64,000 bases of DNA, taken from contig NZ_MSTI01000093.1 of the NCBI RefSeq assembly GCF_001949125.1, positions 1-64,000 of the forward strand, in the 5' to 3' direction. This document shows positions 34,348 through 46,717 of this stretch, piece after piece; position 1 is the stretch's first letter, and each line of letters starts with the position of its first letter. A program made the position numbers and the translations under genes. The notes below the pieces were generated by a model. The model was given only the letters and a program-made list of their open reading frames with translations. It was not told where the DNA came from and ran no database searches. The DNA is from Deinococcus marmoris (lineage in GTDB: Bacteria; Deinococcota; Deinococci; Deinococcales; Deinococcaceae).

Positions 34348-35241
34348 TCAGCCCTCCACCAGCAGCCCGCTCAGCGCCTCGATGTGCCGCACCAGAGCGC
34401 TGTGATCGTCCCCGGCCCGCGCGCCGCCGTCACCCGCCGCGTAATCGGCAAACAGGTCACGGGCGCGCGCCGTCAGGGGCATGACCGCGCCCAGTCCAGC
34501 AGCCACGTCCAGCGCGGCGTCCAGATCCTTGATCTGATTGGTCATGGTGCCGCCGGGTTCAAAGCGTCGTTCGATCATGCGCGCGCCGTGTTCGCTCAGA
34601 ATCCGGCTCTGCGCGAAGCCGCCCAGAATCGCTTCCCGCACGCGGGCCGGGTCCGCGCCCCCTGCACGGGCCAGCGTCAGGCCCTCGGCCACCGCACCGA
34701 TGGTCACGGCCACGATCATCTGATTGACCAGTTTCGCCAGTTGCCCGCTGCCGGACGGCCCGACATGCGTGACCTTGCCCAGCACGTCCAGCACGGGCCG
34801 GGCCTCGGCAATCCAGTCTTCTGGCCCCCCGGCCATGATCGCCAGTTCACCACGCTCTGCTCCGCCTGTGCCGCCGCTGACTGGGGCATCGAGAAACCGC
34901 CGCCCTTGACTCTGTGCCGCCGCCGCCAAGTCGCGGGCAATCGCCGGATGAATGCTGCTCATGTCCACGAACAGGGTTCCGGGCTGCGCGGCTTCAAAGA
35001 CTCCATCTAGCAACACCTGCGAGACGACGGAGCCGTTGGGCAACATGGTCATCACCAGATCGGCGTGCTGGACAGCTTCGGCGGGCGTGGCAGCCACCGC
35101 CGCGCCCAGCTTTGCCAGGGCCTGCGGATTCTCGGGCGAGCGGTTAAAAACGGTCACGTCATGGCCCGCTTTAAGCAGATTTTCGGCCATCGGGCGGCCC
35201 ATGAGTCCCGTGCCGATGACGGCCAGCTTCAGCAGAGGCAT
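34348..35241 (-). CDS. 3-hydroxyisobutyrate dehydrogenase-like NAD(P)-binding enzyme
   Basis: The 297-residue protein has GTGLMGRPMAENLLKAGHDV (Rossmann), FLDAPVSGGTGGAERGELAIMAGG (family signature), SGQLAKLVNQM with the catalytic Lys, and a helical C-terminus ending DDHSALVRHIEAL. This is the beta-hydroxyacid dehydrogenase family (3-hydroxyisobutyrate, tartronate semialdehyde reductase or GLYR types). ATGA overlap with the SMP-30 gene suggests they act together, for example on a lactone-derived hydroxy acid. Confidence 0.9.
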   Translation of the reverse strand: MPLLKLAVIGTGLMGRPMAENLLKAGHDVTVFNRSPENPQALAKLGAAVAATPAEAVQHADLVMTMLPNGSVVSQVLLDGVFEAAQPGTLFVDMSSIHPAIARDLAAAAQSQGRRFLDAPVSGGTGGAERGELAIMAGGPEDWIAEARPVLDVLGKVTHVGPSGSGQLAKLVNQMIVAVTIGAVAEGLTLARAGGADPARVREAILGGFAQSRILSEHGARMIERRFEPGGTMTNQIKDLDAALDVAAGLGAVMPLTARARDLFADYAAGDGGARAGDDHSALVRHIEALSGLLVEG

Positions 35242-36128
35242 CAGAAGCGCGCCCCCCGCACCGAAACGGCGAGGCGGTACAGGCTGTCGCTGCCCGTGAC
35301 GTACAGGAACGGTTCCAGGTGGCTGAAGGTCAGGTTGGTGATGGCCTCCGGCGCGGGCACCTCGCCCAGCTTGCGGCCATCCGGGGCAAACACCTGGAGG
35401 CCGCTGCCGCTGCTGCTCCAGAGGTGGCCGTGTTCGTCGGTGCGAATCCCGTCGGGCATCCCCGGCGAGACGACGGCGAAGACGCGGCCCTCGCCCACCC
35501 CATTGGCCGCCACCGGATAGGCGCGGATGTGGTGGTGGCCCACCAGATCGTGGGTGCGGCTGGTGTCGGTGACATACAGCGTGGCCTCGTCGGGGCTGAA
35601 GGCCAGACCGTTGGGCCACAGCATGTCGCTCACTTTCGCCTCCACCTCGCCCGTCTCGGGGTCCAGGCGGTAGACGCGGCACACGGGTTGCTCCTGCTGG
35701 CCGCCGTAGCCCTCGCGGGGCTGGATCAGGCCGTAAGGCGGGTCAGAGAACCACACGCCGCCGTCGCGGGCCACCACGACATCATTGGGGCTGTTCAGGC
35801 GTTTGCCCGCGTGGTGCGTGGCCACCGGCTGCCAGCTCTGCCCGGCGTCGTCTGAGCGCAGCACCGCGCGTTCGCCGTGTGAACAGGCGTATAGCCGCCC
35901 CCCCTCGTCACGGGTGTGCCCGTTGTGAAAATGCGAGGGCTGGAGCGCCGCGCTGGACCCGTCCTGCGGATGCCAGCGCAGCACGCGGTTGCCGGGAATA
36001 TCGCTCCACAGCACCGCGCCATCCTCGAGGCAGACCGGCCCCTCGCCCCAGGTGGCCCCGTCAGCAAGTTTTTCCAGGACGGCGTCGGCGGGAATCAGGG
36101 CTTCCAGACCGGGGAATGGATGACTCAT
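35241..36128 (-). CDS. SMP-30/gluconolactonase family lactonase
   Basis: The 295-residue beta-propeller protein has GATWGEGPVCLEDGAVLWSDIPGNRVLRW with the metal-binding Glu, NSPNDVVVARDGGVWFSDPPYGL, and PNGLAFSPDEATLYVTDT, followed by DGIRTDEHGHLW, all SMP-30 motifs. It would hydrolyse a sugar lactone using a divalent metal. It is coupled to the hydroxyacid dehydrogenase gene downstream. The 329-bp stretch 36129-36457 between its start and the tRNA gene holds nothing I can identify. Confidence 0.9.
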   Translation of the reverse strand: MSHPFPGLEALIPADAVLEKLADGATWGEGPVCLEDGAVLWSDIPGNRVLRWHPQDGSSAALQPSHFHNGHTRDEGGRLYACSHGERAVLRSDDAGQSWQPVATHHAGKRLNSPNDVVVARDGGVWFSDPPYGLIQPREGYGGQQEQPVCRVYRLDPETGEVEAKVSDMLWPNGLAFSPDEATLYVTDTSRTHDLVGHHHIRAYPVAANGVGEGRVFAVVSPGMPDGIRTDEHGHLWSSSGSGLQVFAPDGRKLGEVPAPEAITNLTFSHLEPFLYVTGSDSLYRLAVSVRGARF

Positions 36129-36457
36129 GAGCGTTCTTCTAGCACATTCTGGTTTTTTTGCTGCGCTTTGCGGCGAGCAGTCGGCGATCACAGGATGAGC
36201 CAGAACGCATGCCAGTTCAGCTCCACATCATCCCAGCCCTGGGCAGTCGCTTGCGCTCCCCCTCCCAGCCTCTCGCGGTGCGAACTGTACCCGTTCCCGA
36301 AAGACGAGGAGCCAAAGCCACCGTCTTTTATCGTCAGCATTACCTTATCCCCGTGGGGCTGATCCAGAAGGCTTCAGGCCCGGTCCTCCAGATCAAAGAA
36401 AACGCCCCGAACGGAGATTCTCCATTCAGGACGCTTCCTGGCTACATCTGCCCACTC

Positions 36458-36547
36458 TGGCGGAGCGAGAGGGATTCGAACCCTCGATAAGGTTGCCCCT
36501 ATACACGCTTTCCAGGCGTGCTCCTTCAACCACTCGGACACCGCTCC
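36458..36547 (-). tRNA. tRNA-Ser(GGA)
   Basis: The leftward 90-nt sequence folds as a class II tRNA: acceptor GGAGCGG pairing with TCGCTCC (one G-U), a long variable arm, T-loop GGTTCGAATCC, and anticodon loop CTGGAAA giving anticodon GGA, which reads UCC/UCU serine codons. Discriminator G and CCA are encoded. Confidence 0.97.
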
Positions 36548-36692
36548 AACAACGCCGCCCTCAATCTGACAGGCGCACAGCAGAGTAACGGGTAGGGGCA
36601 GGAAAATCAAACCCCGTCCACCTGAGCGTCCCGGCTGCCGCGCTCGGACCCGGTTCAATTTTCCGGCGGGTCACCCGGGCGGTGCTGGGGCC

Positions 36693-36698
36693 TACAAT
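36693..36698 (+). promoter_or_regulatory. -10 box of a leaderless transcript (plsY)
   Basis: TACAAT ends 7 nt before GTG 36706, the same spacing as at the FemAB-type gene. It decides the start: the in-frame ATG at 36682 lies upstream of the promoter. Confidence 0.7.
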
Positions 36699-36705
36699 CG
36701 GAGAC

Positions 36706-37314
36706 GTGATTGTGTCCACCCTTTTGCTCTCGCTCTCGGCGGCGCTGGTTTCGTACTTGATCGGCTCTGTTCCGGCGGCGTCGTGGCTGGCGCGTTCGCG
36801 CGGCGTGGACATCCGCAAGGTGGGCAGCGGCAACAGCGGGGCCACCAACGTGCTGCGCTCGCTGGGCAAGGGTCCGGCGCTGCTGGTGGCCGTCTTCGAC
36901 ATCCTGAAGGGCGCGCTGGCGGTCTGGCTGGCCCGCGCGCTGGGGCTGCCGCCAGAGTGGGTGGGCCTGTGCGGGGTGGCCGCCGTGATCGGCCACAACT
37001 TCAGCCCGTTCCTGGGGTTCCGGGGCGGCAAGGGCGCGGCCACCACCTTCGGCACCATTGCGGCCCTGGACCCGGTGGCCGGGCTGGGGGTGTTCGTGCT
37101 GGGCGTGGCGACCATGTGGCTGACCCGTTTCGTCAGCGCGGGCAGCATCCTGGGGGCTGTCACGGCGGGCATTCTGGTGGTGGCGCTGGGACGGCCCGTC
37201 TGGCTGATGCTCTCGGTCCTGTTCCTGGCCGCGCTACTGATCTGGCAACACCGCAGCAACATCGAGCGGCTGACGGCGGGCAAGGAATCGCGGATCGGCG
37301 AGAAAGTTCGCTGA
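36706..37314 (+). CDS. plsY: Glycerol-3-phosphate acyltransferase PlsY
   Basis: The 202-residue membrane protein has the three PlsY motifs: [27 protein letters not shown] and [22 protein letters not shown]. It transfers an acyl group from acyl-phosphate to glycerol-3-phosphate at the membrane in phospholipid synthesis. About five membrane helices are visible. GTG 36706 is taken as start, based on the -10 box 7 nt upstream. Confidence 0.93.
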   Translation: MIVSTLLLSLSAALVSYLIGSVPAASWLARSRGVDIRKVGSGNSGATNVLRSLGKGPALLVAVFDILKGALAVWLARALGLPPEWVGLCGVAAVIGHNFSPFLGFRGGKGAATTFGTIAALDPVAGLGVFVLGVATMWLTRFVSAGSILGAVTAGILVVALGRPVWLMLSVLFLAALLIWQHRSNIERLTAGKESRIGEKVR

Positions 37315-37326
37315 ATTGCGGGGGTG

Positions 37327-37498
37327 ATACGGACTCCGATTGAATCGTTTGCAGAACGATGGAAATCCGAGCGGGAGGAGCAGCGTCCATACGGGCGTCT
37401 GTGGCGACGATAGCGAGAATGAGAAGAACGGGTTCCGGGCGTGGAGTTGGCAAACTGGCGCTTTCCCAGTTTGTAAGCGTTACAGACGGAATCCGTAT
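37327..37498. repeat. Dispersed 172-bp repeat, copy C (best full-length copy)
   Basis: The copy starts ATACGGACTCCG and ends GGAATCCGTAT, so its ends are inverted repeats. Inside are an ATCGTT/AACGAT hairpin, the block GAGCGGGAGGAGCAGCGTCC and the block AACGGGTTCCGGGC. It starts 12 bp after the plsY stop. No open reading frame of note is present. Confidence 0.8.
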
Positions 37499-37551
37499 GG
37501 GAGGCGCGGCTGCGCTATCCTGGGCGGGTCTTACAATCCACGCCCCACCCA

Positions 37552-37610
37552 CCGGAGAATCCCGTTAGCGGAGAACCCCGTTAACAGAGACCCCGTCACC
37601 GGAGAACACG
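37552..37610 (+). repeat. Short tandem repeats in the leader of a small gene
   Basis: About three and a half copies of a 15-16-bp unit of the form GGAGAACCCCGTTA(A/G)C lie between TACAAT (37532-37537) and ATG 37612. Each unit contains a GGAGA that looks like a ribosome-binding site; the last one lies 7-8 nt before the ATG. Confidence 0.55.
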
Positions 37611-37611
37611 C

Positions 37612-37911
37612 ATGCCCGTCAGGATCAGGATTTACGGCAAGGAAGCCAGCTTCTCGCAGGGCTGCTGGAATTGCGACGACGACAGTTTGCAGGCCATGTT
37701 GCAGGCCCTGGCCGACCCCCGCGCTCTCACCGAGGCGCAGGAACAGGAACACGCCCTGTATGCCGCCGGACGCTTCGGCGGCTTGATCGCCACGCCGCTG
37801 GGCTGGGAAGCCGCCCCCCACCCGGAAGCCGAGATCAAGCTGGAGGATTTCGCCCCCGGCCCCCGGCCAGAGCGCGCAGGCTGGCTCAGTTTTCTGCGAA
37901 AAAAGAAGTAG
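37612..37911 (+). CDS. Small hypothetical protein
   Basis: The 99-residue protein starts PVRIRIYGKEASFSQGCWNCDDDSLQAMLQAL and ends in a basic FLRKKK tail. The two close cysteines (CWNC) could be a redox or metal site. No family was recognised, but the promoter-like TACAAT, the ribosome-binding site and normal codon use suggest a real gene. It lies between copies C and D of the dispersed repeat. Confidence 0.65.
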   Translation: MPVRIRIYGKEASFSQGCWNCDDDSLQAMLQALADPRALTEAQEQEHALYAAGRFGGLIATPLGWEAAPHPEAEIKLEDFAPGPRPERAGWLSFLRKKK

Positions 37912-37946
37912 CGGGCGGATCACAGCGGCCCGCCCCTTCTCACCTG

Positions 37947-38119
37947 ATACGGACTCCGATTAGAAGGTACTGAAACACCTGAAAATCCGAGCGGGACTCG
38001 CAGAGCTGCGACGCAGAGGAGCAGCGTCCTCCTGGGGAGGAGTAGCCCCATACGGGTGCTACCTCACGACGACAGTCTGTTCATGACGAGAGCGAGAAGG
38101 AGAAAAACGGGTTCCGGGC
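37947..38119. repeat. Dispersed 172-bp repeat, copy D (3' end missing)
   Basis: It starts ATACGGACTCCG, has an AGGT/ACCT hairpin and the GAGCGGGA and AACGGGTTCCGGGC blocks, with an insertion of about 30 bp in the middle relative to copies C and E. The right terminal repeat is absent: homology stops just before the stop codon of the leftward response-regulator gene at 38122. Confidence 0.7.
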
Positions 38120-38121
38120 CT

Positions 38122-38811
<690 letters not shown>

Positions 38812-38947
38812 GGGCGCAGAATACGCGGCCCGGCCCACGGAAAGGGGCCACCCCCCATTCAGGAAGTGGCTCCACTGTTTGCAACTCGGGTTGAAACTCA
38901 GGAGGTCCGGCGTTGGGTTTCCACCAACGTTCAAGCATCAACGGTCT

Positions 38948-40747
<1,800 letters not shown>

Positions 40748-41131
40748 GGGGTCACTCCTTGAGGGTGGGTTGAGAGGGGATTGATTGATGGGGGTGAAGT
40801 AGTGGGTGAAATCTGAAATCTCATTGGTCAGATCTGTTTGGTCTGATCTCAGCGGTCAAAGAGAAAGAAGACATTGCTGAAACGGTGTGTCAGAGGCAGA
40901 TTCTTCAGCAGGTCAGCTTAGAGAGCGCCCGTGAGAGTGAATTAGGAAGATTACTAAGATTCTCTCCAGACGACAATCGGCCCGTCAGGTGTATAGCGCC
41001 GACCTTGAAATAAAAGCGCCGCACGAGATGTCCGTTCCATCGCTCCAGACGGTCCTTTCAGCCCATCTGCCCGGCCCACAATGAAAGACCTCCCACAGCC
41101 GCAGTTGAGCGCCTTCGTGTAAGATTTCCTA

Positions 41132-42043
41132 ATGACTGCATCTTCTATTTCCGACTCTTTCCTGCTGCGCGGCACGGCGGCAGGCAACACGCTGCGGCTG
41201 GTGGGCATGGAATCCACCCGCATCGTGGAAGACGCCCGGCTGCGCCACCACCTGAGCAAAACCGCCACCGCCGCGCTGGGGCGCACGCTGACCGCCTCGG
41301 CGCTGCTGGCCGTGGTGCTGGGCAAAAGGGGCGACAGCCGCGTGACCGTGCGCGTGGAGGGCGGCGGCCCGGTGGGCTGGATCGTCGCCGAGGGCAGTGC
41401 CGACGGCCAGATTCGCGGCTACGTGCGCCAGCCGGACGCGGACCTGCCCCTGCGCGAGTCCGACGGCAAGCTGGACGTGAGCGGCATCGTGGGCAGCACC
41501 GGCGAACTGGCGGTGACGCGCCTGCTGGACAACGGCGAGCCGTATACCGGCAGCATCGAACTGGTCAGCGGCGAGATCGCCGAGGACATCAGCAGCTATC
41601 TGGGCGTCTCCGAGCAGATTCCGAACGCCGTGCTGCTGGGCGTCTACGAGGAAGGCGGGCGGGTGGCCCACGCGGGCGGCCTGCTGGTTCAGGCCATGCC
41701 CGGGGTGTCGGATGAAACGCTGGCCCATCTGGAGGCCAACATCCGCGCGCTGGGCCAGATCACCGACGGGCTACGCCGGGGCGGCATTCTGGATGTGATG
41801 AACCGCGTGACCGAGGGTCTGGGCCTGACGCTGGCCCCCGGCGCGCAGGCCGCCCGTTTCGGGTGCCGTTGCTCGCGCCAGAAGGCCGAGGACAGCCTGA
41901 AGTTCTTTAATGCCGAGGAACGCCAGGACATGATGGACACCGGCGGCCAGGAAGTCGTGTGCCACTGGTGCGGCGAGAAGTACCACATCACGCCAGGGGA
42001 AATCGCCGCGCTGGACGCCACGGTGGAGCGGGCGCGGGCGTAG
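41132..42043 (+). CDS. hslO: Redox-regulated chaperone Hsp33
   Basis: The 303-residue protein has the Hsp33 core ([13 protein letters not shown], then [22 protein letters not shown]) and the C-terminal zinc switch with C245, C247 (CRC) and C277, C280 (CHWC). Oxidation of these cysteines turns on its holdase activity in the cytosol. TAAGAT lies 6 nt before the ATG, fitting a leaderless transcript. Confidence 0.95.
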   Translation: MTASSISDSFLLRGTAAGNTLRLVGMESTRIVEDARLRHHLSKTATAALGRTLTASALLAVVLGKRGDSRVTVRVEGGGPVGWIVAEGSADGQIRGYVRQPDADLPLRESDGKLDVSGIVGSTGELAVTRLLDNGEPYTGSIELVSGEIAEDISSYLGVSEQIPNAVLLGVYEEGGRVAHAGGLLVQAMPGVSDETLAHLEANIRALGQITDGLRRGGILDVMNRVTEGLGLTLAPGAQAARFGCRCSRQKAEDSLKFFNAEERQDMMDTGGQEVVCHWCGEKYHITPGEIAALDATVERARA

Positions 42044-42059
42044 AGGACCGTCCTCAAAC

Positions 42060-42088
42060 AACCCTTCTCCCCTGCGGAGAGGGGTTTT
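42060..42088. terminator. Hairpin between convergent hslO and nucleotidyltransferase genes
   Basis: AACCC-tt-CTCC and GGAG-a-GGGGTT form an interrupted stem followed by TTTTCT on the rightward strand. It fills the gap between the two convergent stop codons and may work in both directions. Confidence 0.55.
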
Positions 42089-43102
42089 CTAGTGCAGGCG
42101 TTCCAGCCATTCATGCTCCGGGTCAAGCAGCTCCAGCGCACCCCGGAGCCACTTCAGCGCCTGCCCATCCAGCGTGGGGCGCACCCGCTCGAAATCCCGC
42201 GCGTCCTTGCCACGCACCTTCCGGTCTGTGGCGGCGGCCTTGAACAGTAGCGCCGCCTGCGGGGCCAGATACGGCCATCCGTCAGGGGAACACAGCCGCG
42301 CCTGCTCCAGCGGCAGCGTCACGCGCGGGTCACGGCGGTAGTGCCACAGCCCAGCGCTCAGATCAGTCAGCAGAAGATCCAGCATCAGCACGTCGGGCAG
42401 GGCAGGGTGGCGGGCGTGAATCTGGTGGAGCGGTGGTTCCAGTGGGGCGGTCCAGGGCTGATACATGCCTTCATCCGGGGCATCCAGTTTCCAGTCCGAG
42501 AACAGTTCCAGAAGCTGGGGCTGGGCGTCGCGTGCCACCGCCACGTCCAGATCGTCGTGGGGGCGGGTGATCCGGTTCAGATGCAGGTCCAGCGCGACGC
42601 CCCCGGCGAACATCCACGGGGCGTCCAGTGGGGTCAGAAGTTGCGCCGCGAACTGTGCGGGAGCAAAGCCCACGATGCGGGCATGGTGGGCGGTGGCTCC
42701 GGCTTTCAGTGCCTCGTCTGCCCTCTGCCGTCCCTCTGCGAGAAAGACCTGACGGTAGCGGCTCGCGGCGTCCGAATCTTCCAGCAACAACGCCCGCAAC
42801 GCCTGTTGTTCCGCTCTCCAGCCGCTGCTGTGATCGGGCAGCACCAGCCGCCAGCCTGCGGGGTGCAGATAGGATTCACCCTCTGGAACATAGCCGAGAG
42901 TCAGTAATGTGCTGCGTTGCTCCTCGCTGGGCCGCTCGGGCAGCAGGTCCAGATGAAGTTCGGGAAGGTCCAGCCCAGACAGTGCGGGCACGCTGCCCGG
43001 CCCACCGATCTGGACGTGAAAAACGCCTTCCTGCCGTCCACCTTCCAGATAATCGCCCAGCGCGTTTCTCAGCTCATGGATGGCCGCATTCAGGTCAGGC
43101 AT
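42089..43102 (-). CDS. Nucleotidyltransferase-fold protein
   Basis: The 337-residue protein contains PWMFAGGVALDLHLNRITRPHDDLDVAVARD, a GG...DxD pattern like that of aminoglycoside and lincosamide nucleotidyltransferases, then LDLLLTDL and LAPQAALLFKAAATDRKVRGKDARDF, typical of this fold's C-terminal part. The first 150 residues are unrecognised. It could be a resistance-type enzyme or an antitoxin-like nucleotidyltransferase; nothing decides. ATG 43102 is preferred to the TTG-like start upstream. Confidence 0.65.
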   Translation of the reverse strand: MPDLNAAIHELRNALGDYLEGGRQEGVFHVQIGGPGSVPALSGLDLPELHLDLLPERPSEEQRSTLLTLGYVPEGESYLHPAGWRLVLPDHSSGWRAEQQALRALLLEDSDAASRYRQVFLAEGRQRADEALKAGATAHHARIVGFAPAQFAAQLLTPLDAPWMFAGGVALDLHLNRITRPHDDLDVAVARDAQPQLLELFSDWKLDAPDEGMYQPWTAPLEPPLHQIHARHPALPDVLMLDLLLTDLSAGLWHYRRDPRVTLPLEQARLCSPDGWPYLAPQAALLFKAAATDRKVRGKDARDFERVRPTLDGQALKWLRGALELLDPEHEWLERLH

Positions 43103-43158
43103 CCTGCAAGGAAAGCATGGGTGAAGCCCTTGCCGCATCCGCTCTTATGCTGAGCGCA

Positions 43159-43170
43159 CCCCAACTGGGG
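43159..43170. promoter_or_regulatory. CCCCA-AC-TGGGG motif upstream of the HtrA gene
   Basis: A 5-bp inverted repeat with a 2-nt centre lies 12 bp before the protease start codon. The same 12 bases occur once more at 56726-56737, upstream of the tRNA nucleotidyltransferase and pilin genes. Function unknown. Confidence 0.3.
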
Positions 43171-43181
43171 ATACTGACCCC

Positions 43182-44573
43182 ATGAACGCTAAAGCAACCG
43201 CAACGGCCCTGCTGCTGGGTGGCCTCGCCGTGGGACTGGCCGGGTGCGACACCGGATCACGGCAGACCACTACCCAGACGACAACCCAGACCGCCACGGC
43301 GCAGGCCGAATCGGCCCAGACTGGTGCAGCACAGACCGGGACAACACAGACAACCTCGGCCAATTCAACAGACAACCCAGTCGCCTCCTCTGCCACGGGT
43401 AATGCAGGCGACAGTGCCGCCCCCGACGCGCTGGGGCTGAAGGCGGGCGCGCGGTTGCAATACGAGGAGAACACCATCGACGTGGTGCAGCGTTTCGAGC
43501 CGGGACTGGTCTACATCAGCACCGAGCAGCAGGTGGCGGCGCAGGACCCCTTCGGCATGATGGGCGGCGGCGGCTCGCAGGTGCAGCAGGGCGTGGGCAG
43601 CGGCTTTTTCGTCAACGATGCCGGGGACATCCTGACCAACTTCCACGTCGTGGCGGGCGAGGGCGGCGGCAGCGGCGGGGCCAGCAAGATCAGCATCCGG
43701 GTGATGAATCAGGACAAGACGGTGGCGGCGAAGGTGATCGGCTACGCGCCGCAGTACGATCTGGCCCTGATCCGCGCCGAGGGGCTGGACAAATCGCTGA
43801 TCCGGCCCATTCCGCTGGGCAACAGCGACAGCCTGAAGGTGGGCCAGAAAGCCATTGCGATGGGCGCACCCTTCGGCCTGGATTTCAGCGTGTCGCAGGG
43901 CATCGTGAGCAGCATTGCGCGCCAGATTCCCATCGGTTTCTCGGGCGGCGGCGAGGGCATCACGCAAAAGGCCATCCAGACCGACGCGGCCATCAACCCC
44001 GGCAATTCCGGCGGGCCGCTGCTGAACAGCGCGGGCGAGGTGATCGGCATCAACACCCAGATTCTCTCGCCCAGCGGCCAAGCAAACGGTGTGGGCCAGA
44101 GCGCGGGCGTGGGCTTTGCCATTCCCATCAACGCGGCAAAGAATCTGTTGCCGCGCCTGCAAGCGGCGAAGGGCGGCATGGTCACCCTGCCGCGCATCGG
44201 GATCAGCGTGGGACTGGTGGTGCAGGGGCAGCGGGGGCAGATGGCCGTGGGTCTGGGCGCGCTGACCAGCCAGGGCAAACAGCAACTGAAACTGCCCGAC
44301 ACGGGACTGGTGGTGGGTCAGGTCCAGCCTGGAACGCCCGCTGCCGCCGCTGGGCTAAAAGGCGGCACCCGTACCCAGGAGTTCCGGGGCGGCGTGATCA
44401 GCCTGGGCGGCGACGTGATCGTGGCCGCCGATGGCCAGCCGGTAGACGCGCTGGAAGACCTGCAAGCCGCACTGATCAACAAGAAGCAGGGCGACACCGT
44501 GGACCTGACCGTGCTGCGCGGAGGCCAGAAGCAGGACGTGACGGTCACGCTGGACGCCTCGGCGTTTCAGTAA
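43182..44573 (+). CDS. HtrA/DegP-type serine protease (lipoprotein)
   Basis: The 463-residue product has a lipoprotein signal ([13 protein letters not shown]), a long low-complexity Thr/Gln/Ala linker (about 25-80), a trypsin-like domain with H155 (LTNFHVV), D193 (YDLALI) and S276 (NPGNSGGP), and a C-terminal PDZ domain (near 345-460). It would degrade or refold damaged proteins in the envelope. One PDZ domain places it with DegS/HtrA rather than DegP. Confidence 0.93.
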   Translation: MNAKATATALLLGGLAVGLAGCDTGSRQTTTQTTTQTATAQAESAQTGAAQTGTTQTTSANSTDNPVASSATGNAGDSAAPDALGLKAGARLQYEENTIDVVQRFEPGLVYISTEQQVAAQDPFGMMGGGGSQVQQGVGSGFFVNDAGDILTNFHVVAGEGGGSGGASKISIRVMNQDKTVAAKVIGYAPQYDLALIRAEGLDKSLIRPIPLGNSDSLKVGQKAIAMGAPFGLDFSVSQGIVSSIARQIPIGFSGGGEGITQKAIQTDAAINPGNSGGPLLNSAGEVIGINTQILSPSGQANGVGQSAGVGFAIPINAAKNLLPRLQAAKGGMVTLPRIGISVGLVVQGQRGQMAVGLGALTSQGKQQLKLPDTGLVVGQVQPGTPAAAAGLKGGTRTQEFRGGVISLGGDVIVAADGQPVDALEDLQAALINKKQGDTVDLTVLRGGQKQDVTVTLDASAFQ

Positions 44574-44612
44574 GCGTTGACCGCGCCGTGAATAGCAGCC
44601 CCTAACTGACAA

Positions 44613-44646
44613 CCCCCTCCCACCTCATGGAGAGGCTGGAAGGGGG
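44613..44646. terminator. Hairpin between convergent protease and transketolase genes
   Basis: CCCCCTCC at 44613-44620 pairs with GGAAGGGGG at 44638-44646 with one bulge, plus an inner CCTC/GAGG. It sits between two convergent stop codons. No U-run follows. Confidence 0.5.
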
Positions 44647-44681
44647 CAGGGATCAGGATGGTCCGAAACCGAAACTAACGG

Positions 44682-46664
44682 TCAGAGAATGCTCTTGACC
44701 ACCTTCACCACGTTCTCCACGCTGAAGCCGAACTTCTCGAACAGGATTTCGGCAGGGGCGCTGGCCCCGAAGGTGTCCATGCCGATGACCGCACCTTCCA
44801 GACCCACCCACTCGTACCAGGGGGATTTGCTGGCGGCCTCGATGGCGACGCGTTTTACACCGGGGATCAGCACGCTGTCGCGGTAGCCCCTGTCCTGCTC
44901 GCGGAAGACTTCCATGCAGGGCATCGAGACGACGCGGGCGGCGGTGCCTGCCTTACCCAGCGCCTCGGCGGCGTCCAAAGCCAGCCCGACTTCCGAGCCG
45001 CTGGCCACCAGGATCACGGCAGGATTCTCGGCGTCCTGCAAGACGTATGCGCCCTTCTTGACGCCCTCGGGGTTGCGGGGCAGGATGCGCAGGTCCTGGC
45101 GGGACAGGGCCAGTGCCGTGGGGCCTTTCTCGTATTCCAGGGCCATCTGCCAGGCGGTGGCCGTTTCGTTGGCGTCGGCGGGACGGATGACGTGTGCCCC
45201 CGGAACGGCGCGCAACATGGCCAGTTGGTCAATCGGCTGGTGCGTGGGGCCGTCCTCGCCCAGGCCGATGCTGTCGTGGGTCAGCACGTAGGTCACGGGC
45301 TGCATCTGGATGGCGCTCAGGCGGAAGGCGGGTTTAAGGTAATCGGCAAAGACCATGAAGGTGCCCACCAGCGGGCGAATGCCGCCGTACAGGCTCAGGC
45401 CGTTGGCGGCGGCGGCCATGCCGAACTCGCGCACGCCGAAGTAGACGTTGCGCCCGGCGTAGTGGTCCGGGTTAAAGACCTCGGTGTCCTTGATGGTGGT
45501 CTTGGTGCTGCCCGACAGATCCGCGCTGCCGCCCATCAGGCCCGGCACGACGGCAGCCAGCGCGTTGATCGCCTCGCCGCTGGCGTTGCGCGTCGCCATC
45601 GCCTTGCTGCCCACCTCATATTTGGGCAGGCTGTCGTCCAGATTGGCCGGGAGTTCGCGGGCCAGCAGCGCATCCACTTGTTTGCCCAGATCGGGATGCG
45701 CAGCGCGGTAGCTGTCCATCAATTCCTGCCACTCTTTTTCCTGCTTCGCGCCGCGCTCTTTGGCGTCCATATGCTCGGCCACGCCGTCCGGCACGGTGAA
45801 GGCAGGGTAGTCCCAGCCCAGCGCGGCCTTGGTGGCAGCCACACCATCTGCCCCCAGCGGTTCGCCGTGCGCCTTGCTGGTGCCGGCGCGCGGGCTGCCG
45901 AAGCCGATGATGGTCCGCACCTGAATCAGCGTGGGCTGAGAGGTGTTGTTGCGCGCGTTGATGATGGCAGCGCGGATTTCCTCCAGATTGTTGCCGTCCT
46001 CCACCTTCAGCACTTCCCAGCCGTAGGCGCGGTACCGCTCGGCGGTGTCCTCGGATTCGGCCTTGTCGGTGATGGTATCCAGTTGCACGTGGTTGTCGTC
46101 GTGGAACCAGATCAGCTTGCCCAGCTTGAGGTGCCCGGCCAGCGCGGCGGACTCGTGGTTGACGCCTTCCTGCAAGTCGCCGTCGCCCATCACCGAGTAG
46201 GTGTAGTTGTCGAAGATCTCAAATCCGTCGCGGTTGTACTGCGCGGCCAGATGGCGCTCGGCCATCGCCATACCCACCGTCATCGCCGCGCCCTGACCCA
46301 GCGGCCCGGTGGTGGCGTCCAGCCCCGGCGTGTGGAAGAACTCGGGGTGGCCTGGGGTTTTGCTGCCCCACTGGCGGAAGTTTTTCAGCTCCTGGAGCGG
46401 CATGTCGTAGCCCGTCAGGTGCAGCAGGCTGTAGATCAGCATGCTGGCGTGGCCCGCCGACAGCACGAAGCGGTCCCGGCCCGGCCAGTGCGGGTTGCCG
46501 GGGTTGTGGCGCAGGAAGTCCTGCCAGATCACGTAGCCCATCGGGGCCATGCCCAGCGGCGCGCCCGGATGCCCGCTGTTGGCGGCCTGCACGCCGTCGA
46601 TGGCCAGGGTGCGAATGGTGTTGATGCTGAGCTGTTCGAGACCCGCTTCAGTGGCTTGTGTCAT
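44682..46664 (-). CDS. tkt: Transketolase
   Basis: The 660-residue protein has the N-terminal [29 protein letters not shown], the thiamine-diphosphate motif [13 protein letters not shown], the pyrimidine-domain [15 protein letters not shown] and [16 protein letters not shown]. It interconverts pentose-phosphate and glycolytic sugar phosphates in the cytosol. ATG 46664 follows TAGGAT by 7 nt, pointing to a leaderless transcript, and a GntR-like operator lies just upstream. Confidence 0.96.
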   Translation of the reverse strand: MTQATEAGLEQLSINTIRTLAIDGVQAANSGHPGAPLGMAPMGYVIWQDFLRHNPGNPHWPGRDRFVLSAGHASMLIYSLLHLTGYDMPLQELKNFRQWGSKTPGHPEFFHTPGLDATTGPLGQGAAMTVGMAMAERHLAAQYNRDGFEIFDNYTYSVMGDGDLQEGVNHESAALAGHLKLGKLIWFHDDNHVQLDTITDKAESEDTAERYRAYGWEVLKVEDGNNLEEIRAAIINARNNTSQPTLIQVRTIIGFGSPRAGTSKAHGEPLGADGVAATKAALGWDYPAFTVPDGVAEHMDAKERGAKQEKEWQELMDSYRAAHPDLGKQVDALLARELPANLDDSLPKYEVGSKAMATRNASGEAINALAAVVPGLMGGSADLSGSTKTTIKDTEVFNPDHYAGRNVYFGVREFGMAAAANGLSLYGGIRPLVGTFMVFADYLKPAFRLSAIQMQPVTYVLTHDSIGLGEDGPTHQPIDQLAMLRAVPGAHVIRPADANETATAWQMALEYEKGPTALALSRQDLRILPRNPEGVKKGAYVLQDAENPAVILVASGSEVGLALDAAEALGKAGTAARVVSMPCMEVFREQDRGYRDSVLIPGVKRVAIEAASKSPWYEWVGLEGAVIGMDTFGASAPAEILFEKFGFSVENVVKVVKSIL

Positions 46665-46692
46665 GGGCCTCATCCTACTCTGCCCGGTGATT

Positions 46693-46707
46693 GTGTACCA
46701 CATACAC
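46693..46707. promoter_or_regulatory. GTGTA-N5-TACAC operator candidate
   Basis: A perfect 5-bp inverted repeat lies between the GntR gene stop (46718) and the transketolase start (46664), upstream of the transketolase -10 box at 46672-46677. GntR proteins bind sites of this size and symmetry, so the adjacent regulator may control tkt here. Confidence 0.45.
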
Positions 46708-46717
46708 TTATAGACGG

